Shown here in pieces: positions 42,959 to 51,281 of a stretch of DNA of 64,000 nucleotides. The notes under the pieces are model-generated. The model searched no databases. It saw only the letters and a list, made by a program, of their open reading frames with translations, and was not told where the DNA came from. Each line of letters starts with the position of its first letter. The stretch's first letter is position 1. Where the stretch lies: positions 62,001 to 126,000 of the forward strand of contig NZ_JAGPYK010000007.1 in NCBI RefSeq assembly GCF_018070045.1, given 5' to 3'. Origin of the DNA: Micromonospora sp. U21 (GTDB lineage Bacteria > Actinomycetota > Actinomycetes > Mycobacteriales > Micromonosporaceae). A program made the position numbers and the translations under genes.

Positions 42959-43568
42959 GACGCTGCTCAACACGCTGCTCGGGTTGGTCCCGGCCACCGA
43001 ACGGATCGTGCTGGTGGAGGACGCCGCCGAGCTGCATCCGGGGCATCCGCACGTGGTGGGGCTCCAGGCGCGTACCGCCAACGTTGAGGGAACGGGTGTG
43101 GTCAGCCTCGCCGACCTCGTCCGGCAGGCGTTGCGGATGCGCCCGGACCGGCTGGTGGTCGGGGAGTGCCGGGGCGGTGAGGTGGTCGACCTGTTGGCTG
43201 CGCTCAACACCGGCCACGACGGGGGCGCCGGCACCCTCCACGCCAACACCCCGTCCGACGTACCGGCCCGGCTCGAGGCGCTCGGCATGCTGGGTGGGCT
43301 GCCCCGCGCCGCGCTGCACGCCCAGGTGGCCGCCGCGTTGCAGGTGCTGCTCCAGGTACGACGTGGTGACCGGGGACGGGTCCTGGAGTCGATTTGCCTG
43401 CTGCTCCCGGAGGGGCCCGACCGGGTGGTTACCGTGGTGCCCGCCTGGGTCCGCGGTCGAGGGCTCGGGCTCGCCGCCCGTGCGCTGGGCGCTCTGTTGC
43501 GGGACCGTGGCGTAGCGGCGCCGCCGATCCTCAGCGAGCCGTGGCCCGGATCGGCGGGTCCGGCATGA
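42951..43568 (+). pseudogene. tadA: tadA 3' part: Tad pilus secretion ATPase, cut by AICE-2
   Basis: 206 codons including stop. The fragment starts at GKTTLLNTLLG and continues with VLVEDAAELHPGHPHVVGLQ, the His box GAGTLHANTPSD and the Walker B region RPDRLVVGECRGGE, so the whole catalytic C-terminal half is present. The open frame extends left into the element to a GTG at 42816, and a GTG directly before GKT (42948) also exists; a protein from either would lack the N-domain and a full P-loop. Its stop overlaps the tadB start, so tadB-G translation may still be coupled if transcription arrives. Confidence 0.92.
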
Positions 43569-44803
43569 CCGGCGGCGCGGTGCTGGTGGCGGCGCTGCTG
43601 CTGGCGGCCGCGGCCCTGGTGGCCTGGCCCGTGCAGAGCATCCGGGCCCGCCGCCGTCGGGTGCTGACGCCACCGGTCCGGGAGAACTCCGGTGCTGATC
43701 CGGACGACGCGCTGGTCGACTGGATCAGAGGACTCGGCCGCGGGCTGGACGTCCCGGCCGATGGGCTCGGCACTCTGCCTTCCTCGGGCCACCAGCCGCC
43801 GGGAGCCCCGAGCTTCGGCGGCGGGCGGACGCTGGTCGGCTGGTCCACCAGGGACGTCAACGCCGGCCAGCGCTGGCCCAGAGTGGCAGGTGGGTCATCG
43901 GGGTCCACGCGACCCGCAGGTCCGGCACGTCCGCCGACTCGGCGTGACCCTCGTGGTCCGGCCGGCACCGCTCGGGTGGTGGCCATCGCCCCGGACGCCG
44001 AACGGCGCGCCGCCACGTCCGTCTCCGCGCCAGTGATCGAAGCGGACGTGCCGGGTCGGGCTGCTGCGTCCAGCGTGGTGACGGTCGACGGTCGCGGGGC
44101 AGTCGACAGCTGCGGAAACCGGGCCGTCGACCCGATGACCCCGACCGCCGGGCCTGATGGGGAGCGAGCCGCACACACCTCGGTGCGCGCCCCGCGATCG
44201 TCGGCACGCATGCTTCTGCTGGTCGGCCTGGTGGGGGCCGGTGTCGGTGCCGCGTTCGGCGGTCCGGTGGCCGCGGTCGCGGTGGGCGGCTACGGCACGC
44301 TGGCCGCGCGCGCTCTGCTGCGCTGGCGCGCGAACCGGCACGCCGAGCGGATCCGGCGGCGCGGGTTGGACCAGCTCTGCGGTCTCGCGGCGGATCTCAG
44401 GGCGGGCCTGCCCGTTCCGCCGGCCATCGAGATCGCCACCGCCGGTGGACCGGACGGGCCGGACCGACTTGCCCAGCTGACCTCGGCGGCGGTGCGGCTG
44501 GCGGACCGGACCGGCGCGCCGCTGGCGGAGCTCGTCGAGCGGATCGAGGCGGACGCCCGTGCGACCGATCGAGGGCTGTCCGCCGCCGCGGCACAGGCGG
44601 CCGGGGCGCGGGCCACCGCCTGGTTGCTCGCGGCCCTGCCGATCGGCGGGATCGGGCTCGGTTACGGGATCGGCGTGGATCCGGTGGCGGTGCTCCTGCA
44701 CAGCACGGTCGGCGGGGTCTGCGCGGTTCTCGCGGTCGTCCTGCAGGTCATCGGCCTGCTCTGGGCCGAGCGGCTGGGCGCTACGCCGGGGCGGGCCGGC
44801 TGA
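43565..44803 (+). CDS. tadB: TadB-like pilus assembly inner-membrane protein
   Basis: 412 residues from the ATG at 43565 (ATGA overlap with tadA). An N-terminal membrane helix (AVLVAALLLAAAALVAWPV) is followed by a long, poorly conserved linker of about 190 residues, then two helices and the type II secretion F domain (RGLDQLCGLAADLRAGLPVPPAIEIA; DRTGAPLAELVERIEADARATDR), ending with AWLLAALPIGGIGLGYGIG. The linker is longer than in other TadB proteins I know. With TadC it forms the membrane platform driven by TadA. Confidence 0.85.
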   Translation: MTGGAVLVAALLLAAAALVAWPVQSIRARRRRVLTPPVRENSGADPDDALVDWIRGLGRGLDVPADGLGTLPSSGHQPPGAPSFGGGRTLVGWSTRDVNAGQRWPRVAGGSSGSTRPAGPARPPTRRDPRGPAGTARVVAIAPDAERRAATSVSAPVIEADVPGRAAASSVVTVDGRGAVDSCGNRAVDPMTPTAGPDGERAAHTSVRAPRSSARMLLLVGLVGAGVGAAFGGPVAAVAVGGYGTLAARALLRWRANRHAERIRRRGLDQLCGLAADLRAGLPVPPAIEIATAGGPDGPDRLAQLTSAAVRLADRTGAPLAELVERIEADARATDRGLSAAAAQAAGARATAWLLAALPIGGIGLGYGIGVDPVAVLLHSTVGGVCAVLAVVLQVIGLLWAERLGATPGRAG

Positions 44804-45474
44804 TGTCCCGAACGGTGGCGGACTCCCGATGGAGGGCTCGAACCGGCTCGTCGGTCAACGCGGCAGCGGGCGGCCGGCGACGGCCGGACGCGATCCGGCT
44901 CGCCGCAGGTCTGGGCGGGCTCGCCGTGGCCGTCGTCGTCGGAGGCTGGTTCGGGCTGCTCGGCGCGGTCCCGACCGCGTTCCTGCTGGACCTGCTGCTG
45001 CGGCGGATCGAGTCGCCAGTTGCGCGCAGGCGGCGACTTCGAGAGGTCGCCGATCTGCCGCTCGCCGCCGACCTGCTGGCCGCGGCGATGCGGGCCGGCG
45101 CCCCGGTGGACCGCTCTGTGCTGGCCGTAGCCGAGGCGTTGGACGGCCCGCTCGCCAGCCGGCTGGCCCGGGTCGGCCGCTCCCTGCTGCTCGGCGGCGG
45201 CCCGGCGGAGGCGTGGTCCGCGCTCGACGGCGTGCCGGGCGCGGAGCGGTTGACCGCGGCCGCGTTCCGCTCGGCCAACAGCGGAGCCGCCCTGGCCGGT
45301 GCGTTGACCCGGCTCGCCGATGACCTGCGCGCCGACCGGGCCACCGCCGCCGAGGCGTCGGCCCGTCGGGCTGGCGTGCTCATCGTCCTGCCGCTGGGGC
45401 TCTGCTTCCTACCGGCGTTCATTCTCGCCGGCCTGGTGCCGGTGATCGTCGCCGTCCTCGGCGACGTGCTCTGA
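44803..45474 (+). CDS. tadC: TadC-like pilus assembly inner-membrane protein
   Basis: 223 residues, start overlapping the tadB stop (TGATG). Type II secretion F domain: LPLAADLLAAAMRAGAPVDRSVLAVAEAL and RLADDLRADRATAAEASARR, followed by a membrane helix VLIVLPLGLCFLPAFILAGLVPVIV. Membrane partner of TadB. Confidence 0.88.
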   Translation: MSRTVADSRWRARTGSSVNAAAGGRRRPDAIRLAAGLGGLAVAVVVGGWFGLLGAVPTAFLLDLLLRRIESPVARRRRLREVADLPLAADLLAAAMRAGAPVDRSVLAVAEALDGPLASRLARVGRSLLLGGGPAEAWSALDGVPGAERLTAAAFRSANSGAALAGALTRLADDLRADRATAAEASARRAGVLIVLPLGLCFLPAFILAGLVPVIVAVLGDVL

Positions 45475-45495
45475 CCCATCGAGAAGGGAAACAGC

Positions 45496-45663
45496 ATGCG
45501 CAAACTCATCGCCCGCCTGCACGGCGACGCAGGGATGAACACCGCCGAATACGCCGTGGGCACTCTCGCCGCGGTCGCCTTCGCGGGGATCCTGTTGAAG
45601 GTGTTGACCTCCGGCAACGTGCAGTCGGCGCTGACCGCCGTCATCGACCGGGCGCTCAAGTGA
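45496..45663 (+). CDS. flp: Flp-type pilin (DUF4244-like)
   Basis: 55 residues from an ATG with GAAGGGA upstream. The basic N-terminus RKLIARLHGDAG is followed by MNTAEYAVGTLAAVAFAGILL, a single hydrophobic helix with the Glu at position +5 typical of Flp pilins; processing would occur before MNTAEYA. The C-terminal tail is short. Major subunit of the Tad pilus. Confidence 0.88.
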   Translation: MRKLIARLHGDAGMNTAEYAVGTLAAVAFAGILLKVLTSGNVQSALTAVIDRALK

Positions 45664-46106
45664 TCGGGCGCCGGCAGACCGGCCGCGATCGAGGGCCGGG
45701 CACCACCGGGTGGGCGGCCGGCGGCGGACGGAGAATCCGCGTCGCCGACCGGACAGCCGGCGGGGACCGCGGATCCTTCACCGCCGAACTGGCGGCCGGC
45801 CTGCCGGCGCTGCTTCTGCTCCTGCTCACCGGGCTGACCGCGGTCAACGCGGTCAGCACCCGGGCGAGCTGCCTGCACGCGGCCCGGGAGGCGGCGCTGG
45901 CCGCCGCCCGGGGCGCGGACGGCAGCGCCGACGGCCCGCGCGCGGCGCCGCCGGGAGCCGCGGTGTCGGTGTCGATCGACGGCGACCGGGCGCAGGCGAC
46001 GGTCCGGGCGCCCGTACGCGCGTTGGGCAGTCGCCTCCCGCGGATCACCGTGGTCGCCACCGCCGTCGCGGCCGTGGAACCCGGGGCCACGGAGGAGAGC
46101 CGATGA
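45660..46106 (+). CDS. tadE: TadE-like minor pilin
   Basis: 148 residues from the GTG at 45660, overlapping the flp stop. The prepilin-like region GSFTAELAAGLPALLLLLLTGLTAVNAV has the Glu of TadE pseudopilins (about residue 43) and a membrane helix. The preceding 40 residues are rich in Arg and Gly. Pairs with the next gene. Confidence 0.85.
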   Translation: MIGRRQTGRDRGPGTTGWAAGGGRRIRVADRTAGGDRGSFTAELAAGLPALLLLLLTGLTAVNAVSTRASCLHAAREAALAAARGADGSADGPRAAPPGAAVSVSIDGDRAQATVRAPVRALGSRLPRITVVATAVAAVEPGATEESR

Positions 46107-46567
46107 ACCGATGCCCAGGCGGGCCGGAGCACCAGACCAGGAGGACGGGCCAGGCGCACCTCCGGCATGGGCGACCGCATACCGGGCGGCCGTACGGCGA
46201 GAGGTCGGACGCCGAGCGGGCGGATCCTGAGCGAGGTGGGGCAACCGTGCTACTGCTCGCGGTGGGTCTGGTCTTCGTGCTGGCGGGGACGTACGGCGCC
46301 GCCGTCGCCTCGGCCGCGATGGCGGCGCAACGGGCGGCGGTGGCAGCCGACCTGAGTGCGCTGGCCGGGGCCGCCAGGGCGATCGACGGCGACGTGACAG
46401 CGTGCGGGTCCGCCGCCGACATCGCCGCTCGCAACGGCGGCCGGCTGGTGGAGTGTCGTACCGACGGGCTGGATGTGCTGGTGACCGTCGAGGTGGCGGT
46501 CACGCCACTGCCCGGCCTGACCCGGGTCGTGGCGTCAACGGCCCGCGCTGGCCCGGTCCGCGGCTGA
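46103..46567 (+). CDS. TadG-like secreted protein (Rv3654c type)
   Basis: 154 residues, ATGA overlap with tadE. A basic N-terminus precedes ERGGATVLLLAVGLVFVLAGTYGAAVASAAMAAQRAAVAADLSALAGA, the TadE/TadG helix region followed by the AAxDLxALAxA pattern seen in the Rv3654c family. The cysteines TACGSAAD and VECRTDG could form a disulphide outside the membrane. Last gene of the Tad operon. Confidence 0.82.
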   Translation: MNRCPGGPEHQTRRTGQAHLRHGRPHTGRPYGERSDAERADPERGGATVLLLAVGLVFVLAGTYGAAVASAAMAAQRAAVAADLSALAGAARAIDGDVTACGSAADIAARNGGRLVECRTDGLDVLVTVEVAVTPLPGLTRVVASTARAGPVRG

Positions 46568-46717
46568 ACGGTGCTCGGCTCGCACCTGGTCGACCGGCCA
46601 CCACGGGCCGGGTGCGTCGTTGCGGCTGGACGACACTGTGGAGCTGAATCGCGGCATCGGTCGCGATTCGTCTGCGACATCAACTCCAGAGGGGCTGCAA
46701 ACAACCGGCAGCCGCCT

Positions 46718-46759
46718 GCTGGCCGGGACGCGGACCGACGGGCCCGTGTCCCGGCCAGC
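46718..46759 (+). terminator. Hairpin terminator after the Tad operon
   Basis: GCTGGCCGGGAC / GTCCCGGCCAGC, perfect 12-bp arms with an 18-nt loop, 150 nt after the operon end and before the convergent LURP-one gene. The rest of 46568-46796 shows no gene. Confidence 0.65.
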
Positions 46760-46796
46760 GGGCGAAGAGGTGAGTGGCTCGGTGAGCCGGGGTGCG

Positions 46797-47375
46797 TCAG
46801 CGGGCCTGGAGCGCGTCGAGGGCGACGGCCATGGCGATGACCAGGCGCCGGTCGATCTGCGGGTTCTGCACCTCGACGATGTACTTGTCGCGCAGGCCCC
46901 ACTTTTTCACGACCGAGAAGACGGGCTGGCCGCCGGCGGTGAAGTCGAAGTGGTACGGCAGCCAGGACAACGAGTCGACGAACCGGCGCAGCAGCGCCAC
47001 CGGCATGCTGCGCTCCTGGCCCGTAACCTGCGGCAGGCCGGTCTGCTCGACGTGCCAGGTGGAACGGAGCAGCGACTGGGCGAAGTCCTTGCGGAACAGG
47101 CCGATCGGGTTGCCGGCCGCGTCGGTCACGTCGTACGTGGCGCCCAGGTCGATGCGCTGGCGAGCCTTGAAGCCGAGCAGGGGCTGCTGCTTGGAGTCGT
47201 CGGTGTAGATCGTCACCTGCTCCTTGAAGGCGAGCCGCTTCTGCTGTGCGAAGGCCAGCAGCTCACCCTCGGTGCCGTCCGGCGAGGCCGCCCGGACCTC
47301 GTACTGGTTGACCATCATTCGCAGCCGCTGCCGGATGTGGAAATGCTGCAGGGTCTGCAAGTTGTCGAGCTGCAT
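46797..47375 (-). CDS. LURP-one-related / phospholipid scramblase-like protein
   Basis: 192 residues from the ATG at 47375 with GAGGAG upstream. Beta-strand pattern VNQYEVRAASPDG, IYTDDSKQQPLLGFKARQR, TYDVTDAAGNPIGLFRKDF and a final helix VIAMAVALDAL are the tubby-like LURP-one fold. The function in bacteria is not known. Confidence 0.85.
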   Translation of the reverse strand: MQLDNLQTLQHFHIRQRLRMMVNQYEVRAASPDGTEGELLAFAQQKRLAFKEQVTIYTDDSKQQPLLGFKARQRIDLGATYDVTDAAGNPIGLFRKDFAQSLLRSTWHVEQTGLPQVTGQERSMPVALLRRFVDSLSWLPYHFDFTAGGQPVFSVVKKWGLRDKYIVEVQNPQIDRRLVIAMAVALDALQAR

Positions 47376-47495
47376 CTGATCTCCTCTGGGGGACTGTGCG
47401 CCGGAGTCTCGCACAGCCCGGCGACCGCTGCCGGCCCGCGTCCCGGCGCTCCCACCCGTGACCGGGTCCACCCCCTTCGGCCCTCTCTGCGGAGG

Positions 47496-47645
47496 TCAGC
47501 GGCCGTCGACGGTGACGCGCAGCGCCCAGCCGTTGAGGACCTGGTGGAAATCCCGCAGCCGCTCGTTGATCTGCTCCAGCCGTTCCGCCTGGGCCAGGGC
47601 GGCCAGCGCGGACCCGAGCGCGATCTGCTGGTCGAGGGTGTGCAA
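47496..47645 (-). CDS. 49-residue protein in the same frame behind the helicase stop
   Basis: A TTG at 47645, 6 nt after the TGA of the helicase gene and in the same reading frame, opens a frame of 49 residues (HTLDQQIALGSALAALAQ ... FHQVLNGWALRVTVDG). Nearly every third base is G or C, so it is probably translated. It is either a separate small gene or a C-terminal extension reached by stop-codon readthrough. No family recognised. Confidence 0.45.
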   Translation of the reverse strand: MHTLDQQIALGSALAALAQAERLEQINERLRDFHQVLNGWALRVTVDGR

Positions 47646-47651
47646 GGCGGC

Positions 47652-50039
47652 TCAGGAGGGCAGGTTCGTCAGCACCACGTCGAGCACCCGGATCGCGTCC
47701 GGCTTGGAGAGCGGGTTGTTGCCGTTGCCGCACTTCGGGGACTGCACGCAGGACGGGCAACCCGTCTCGCAGCCGCACTCCGCGATCGCGTCCCGGGTGG
47801 CCCGCAGCCACGCCGACGCCGTCCCGTACGCCCGCTCGGCGAAGCCCGCGCCGCCCGGGTGCCCGTCGTAGACGAAGACGGTCGGCGCCTCGGTGTCCGG
47901 GTGCACCGCGGTGGAGAGCCCGCCGATGTCCCACCGGTCGCAGGTGGCCATCAGGGGCAGCAGGCCGATCGCGGCGTGTTCGGCGGCGTGCAGCGCACCC
48001 GGCACGTCCGGGGCCTGCACACCGGCCGTGGCCAGTGACTGTGGCGACAAGGTGAACCAGACCGCCACCGTGCGCAGCTCCCGGGTGGGCAGGTCGAGCG
48101 GCCGGGTGTCGATCACCTCGCCGGTGGCGATCCGGCGTCGCTGGTACGACACCACCTGGCTGGTCACGTCCACCTCGCCGAGGAACATGCCGACCGGCCC
48201 GGCGTCCACGTAGGAGCGCACCGACACCACGGACAGGTCGGTGACGTCCCGGGCGTGAGTGGACCAGTCCGGCTCCTCCACGTGCACCAGCGCGCAACCG
48301 TCGGCAAGGTCGAGCTCGTCCACCACGTACGACACGCCCTGATGCAGGTAGACCGCGCCGGGGTGGAGCAGGAAGTGCGAGGAGCCGCCGTCGACCGTGC
48401 CCAGCAGCCGGCCGGTGGCCGACTCCACCACGCAGACCGGGGCGCCGCCCTCACCGCGCAGATCCACCTCGGGGCGCTCCCGGTGCCGCCAGTACCAGCC
48501 GGTGGGCCGTTGTCGCAGCGCCCCGGCCGCCACCAGCTCGTCGACCGCCTCCTTCGCCCCGTCACCGAAGAGCGCCAGGTCGGCCGGGGTGAGCGGGGCC
48601 TCGACCGCGGCGCAGGCGAGCTGCGGGGCCAGCACGTACGGGTTGGCCGGGTCGAGCACCGTCGCCTCCACCGGCGCCCCGAAGATCGCTTCCGGGTGGT
48701 GGATCAGATAGGTGTCCAGCGGATCGTCCCGGGCCACCAGCACCGCCAGCGCCTCCTGCCCCGAGCGCCCGGCGCGGCCCGCCTGCTGCCAGAGCGACGC
48801 CCGGGTCCCCGGGTATCCGCAGATCAGCACCGCGTCCAGGCCGATCAGGTCCACGCCCAGCTCGAGCGCGTTGGTGGAGGCCAGCCCGAGCAGGTCACCG
48901 TGCAGCAGCGCCCGCTCCAGCTCGCGCCGCTCCTCACGCAGGTAACCGCCCCGGTAGGCGGCCACCCGCTTGCCGAGCCCCGGCACCGCCTCGTCCAACG
49001 CCCGGCGCGCGTTGGCCGCCACCACCTCGGCGCCCTTGCGGGACCGGACGAACGCGAGCGTGCGTACCCCCTCGGCGACCGTGTCGGCGAGCAGGTCCGC
49101 GGTCTCCCGCAGCGCCGACCGGCGGACCTGGATGAGGTCCGGCACGTCGTCGTGCCCGCCCGCCGCCTGGGCGGGTGCCACGGAAGAGGTCGCCGACGAG
49201 TCGGGTGGCAGCAGCGGCGGCTCCCAGAGCGCGAAGGTCACCCCGCCGCGCGGCGACGCGTCCTCGGTGACCGCCGTCACCGGCAGGCCGGTCAGCCGCC
49301 CGGCCGCGGTCGCCGGGTCGCCGGAGGTCGCCGAGGCGAGCACGAACACCGGGGCGGCCCCGAACCGGGCGCACTGCCGGCGCAGCCGGCGCAGCACGTG
49401 CGCGACGTGTGAGCCGAACACCCCCCGGTAGGTGTGGCACTCGTCGATCACCACGTACGCCAACCGGCGCAGGAAGCCCGACCACTGGGCGTGCCCGGGC
49501 AGGATGCCGTGGTGCAGCATGTCCGGGTTGGTCAGCACGAACCGGGAGTGCCGGCGGATCCACTCCCGCTCGGCGCGCGGAGTGTCCCCGTCGTAGCAGG
49601 CGGGGCGTACCCCCTCCAGCTCCAGCCCGGCCACGGCCCGCAGCTGGTCGGCGGCGAGCGCCTTGGTCGGCGCCAGGTACAGCACGGTCGCCCGGGGGTC
49701 GGCGAGCAGCGTGGCCAGCGACGGCAGTTGGTACGCCAGGGACTTGCCGGACGCGGTGCCGGTGGCGACCACCACGTGGCCGCCGTCGTACGCCAGGGTG
49801 GCCGCCTCGGCCTGGTGTCGCCAGGGCGCGACCACGCCGCGACGGGCGAACGCCGCGCGCAGCTCCGCGGGCGCCCACGACGGCCACGGTGCGGGCACCC
49901 CGGCGCGGGCCGGCACCCGTTCGACGTGGGTGACCGGGTCACCGGCGCTCCGGGCACGCAGCCGGCGCAGCAGGTCGACCGGCGATGGTTCAGGGCCGGG
50001 ATCTGCGGATACGGTGGCTGCGGACGACACGCCCTGCAC
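47652..50039 (-). CDS. MrfA/YprA-type DNA repair helicase (DUF1998)
   Basis: 795 residues from the GTG at 50039 (start uncertain; several GTG codons lie nearby and none has a clear ribosome site). SF2 motifs: VVVATGTASGKSLAYQLP (I), VVIDECHTYRGVFG (II), LASATSGDP (III), and AGRAGRSGQEALAVLVAR (VI). The C-terminal DUF1998 region is WDIGGLSTAVHPDTEAP and has a four-cysteine cluster CGCETGCPSCVQSPKCGNG. This is the MrfA architecture (B. subtilis YprA, repair of mitomycin damage; the mycobacterial member is Rv3649). Divergent from bldG, as in Streptomyces. Confidence 0.9.
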   Translation of the reverse strand: MQGVSSAATVSADPGPEPSPVDLLRRLRARSAGDPVTHVERVPARAGVPAPWPSWAPAELRAAFARRGVVAPWRHQAEAATLAYDGGHVVVATGTASGKSLAYQLPSLATLLADPRATVLYLAPTKALAADQLRAVAGLELEGVRPACYDGDTPRAEREWIRRHSRFVLTNPDMLHHGILPGHAQWSGFLRRLAYVVIDECHTYRGVFGSHVAHVLRRLRRQCARFGAAPVFVLASATSGDPATAAGRLTGLPVTAVTEDASPRGGVTFALWEPPLLPPDSSATSSVAPAQAAGGHDDVPDLIQVRRSALRETADLLADTVAEGVRTLAFVRSRKGAEVVAANARRALDEAVPGLGKRVAAYRGGYLREERRELERALLHGDLLGLASTNALELGVDLIGLDAVLICGYPGTRASLWQQAGRAGRSGQEALAVLVARDDPLDTYLIHHPEAIFGAPVEATVLDPANPYVLAPQLACAAVEAPLTPADLALFGDGAKEAVDELVAAGALRQRPTGWYWRHRERPEVDLRGEGGAPVCVVESATGRLLGTVDGGSSHFLLHPGAVYLHQGVSYVVDELDLADGCALVHVEEPDWSTHARDVTDLSVVSVRSYVDAGPVGMFLGEVDVTSQVVSYQRRRIATGEVIDTRPLDLPTRELRTVAVWFTLSPQSLATAGVQAPDVPGALHAAEHAAIGLLPLMATCDRWDIGGLSTAVHPDTEAPTVFVYDGHPGGAGFAERAYGTASAWLRATRDAIAECGCETGCPSCVQSPKCGNGNNPLSKPDAIRVLDVVLTNLPS

Positions 50040-50169
50040 TCTCGCACTGGTGTTCGGAGATGAAAAGTCGGGCGGGGGGTAAGGAGGAGCTTCCGTTGGC
50101 GACCGCAGGGTGGCCAAGCGGTAATGGTTAGATGCCCAGGAGAGTTTACGGCTCTGGCGAGGAGGACCG

Positions 50170-50526
50170 ATGGAGCTGTCGCTGGCGACCCGCACCGTGG
50201 GCGAGCACACGGTGCTCGAGGTCGGCGGTGAGGTGGACGTCTACACCGCGCCCCGGCTCCGCGAACGGCTCCTCGAACTGATCGACGGCGGCGCCCGGCA
50301 CGTGGTGGTCGACCTCGGTCGGGTGGACTTCCTCGACTCCACCGGGCTGGGCGTGCTGGTCGGCGCGCTCAAGCGACTCCGCACGGCCGGCGGCTCGTTC
50401 GCCCTGGTCTGCGACAAGGAGCCGCTGCTCAAGATCTTCCGGATCACCGCGCTGGACCAGGTCTTCCCGCTGCACCCCACGGTCGACGCGGCGGTCGGCG
50501 CGGAACCGACCGGTGCCAGCGCGTGA
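50170..50526 (+). CDS. bldG: Anti-sigma factor antagonist BldG (STAS domain)
   Basis: 118 residues from the ATG at 50170 with GGAGG upstream. A single STAS domain with the phosphorylation loop [17 protein letters not shown] (Ser near residue 58). In Streptomyces BldG controls differentiation and stress sigma factors by binding anti-sigma factors when dephosphorylated. Coupled to the next gene, an anti-sigma factor, and divergent from the MrfA helicase gene, the same order as SCO3550-SCO3549-SCO3548. Confidence 0.88.
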   Translation: MELSLATRTVGEHTVLEVGGEVDVYTAPRLRERLLELIDGGARHVVVDLGRVDFLDSTGLGVLVGALKRLRTAGGSFALVCDKEPLLKIFRITALDQVFPLHPTVDAAVGAEPTGASA

Positions 50527-50960
50527 TGGCGACAGTCAAGCTCTCCTTCTCCCCGGCGCCGGTGCACGTGCGTACCGCCCGGTTGGTCGGCGTCGCCGTC
50601 GCCCGGCGCGCCGGGGTCCGCGAGGACCTGCTGGACGAGGTGCGCCTGGCCATCGGCGAGGCGTGCACCCGGGCGGTGGCCCTGCACCGCCAGTACGGCC
50701 TGGCCGACCCGGTGCTGGTGGAGATGTCCGACGCCGGGTCGTACGCGGTGCGGGTGGTGGACCGGGCGCCGATCGAGGCCGGCATCGGGCTGGCCGCGCT
50801 GCCGCCGGACGAGCTGGCCAACGAGTCGCTCACCGATGAGGCGCTGACCACCGGAGTCGGTTTCGCCCTGCTCGCCGGCTTCGTCGAGGACCTTCAGGTG
50901 CGTCCGGTCGACGAGGGCGTCGGCACCGAGGTGCGGATGGTGTGGCCGGTCGGCCGCTGA
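50526..50960 (+). CDS. Anti-sigma factor / serine kinase with GHKL ATPase fold
   Basis: 144 residues from the ATG at 50526, overlapping the bldG stop. It contains LLDEVRLAIGEACTRAVALH (N-box) and a C-terminal GVGFALLAGFVEDLQVRP (G2 region), the HATPase_c fold of SpoIIAB/RsbW-type kinases, in a reduced form. It probably phosphorylates BldG and holds an unknown sigma factor. Confidence 0.85.
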   Translation: MATVKLSFSPAPVHVRTARLVGVAVARRAGVREDLLDEVRLAIGEACTRAVALHRQYGLADPVLVEMSDAGSYAVRVVDRAPIEAGIGLAALPPDELANESLTDEALTTGVGFALLAGFVEDLQVRPVDEGVGTEVRMVWPVGR

Positions 50961-50980
50961 CCCGTTCTGTTCCGTTCCGC

Positions 50981-51008
50981 AGGCCGCATCCCGCTGGGGG
51001 TGCGGCCT
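50981..51008 (+). terminator. Hairpin terminator after the bldG operon
   Basis: AGGCCGCATCCC-GCTG-GGGGTGCGGCCT with one G-U pair, 20 nt after the stop codon. In the 321-bp gap 50961-51281 it is followed by an A/T-rich patch (TATATCAGATTTCGTTTCATAAC, near 51030) that probably contains the hppA promoter; nothing else is seen. Confidence 0.75.
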
Positions 51009-51281
51009 CCTTGTCATGGACCGCGCCCTATATCAGATTTCGTTTCATAACACAGCGACGAAGATCATCGAGACACGGTGCCACCTCGGTGTGACCTCCG
51101 ACACTGTGGAGGGCTACAGTACCCGGGTTGTCAGCAAGTGATCCATCCCGCAGCCAGCGGGTATGGGTGTTCATCGCTGGTCCGCTGGGGTGGGTTGGCG
51201 CGCGCTTGCGAGTCCGCGTTCAGGCGCCGGTCGGTGCGTCTCCACTCACCGGCGCGAGTGTTCGGTAACAGGAGGACACAG

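Noticed and set aside
50095..50165. tRNA-like beginning (GGTGGCCAAGCGGTAATGG) before bldG
   Set aside because: No acceptor stem, anticodon arm or T-arm can be formed; it is probably the bldG leader.
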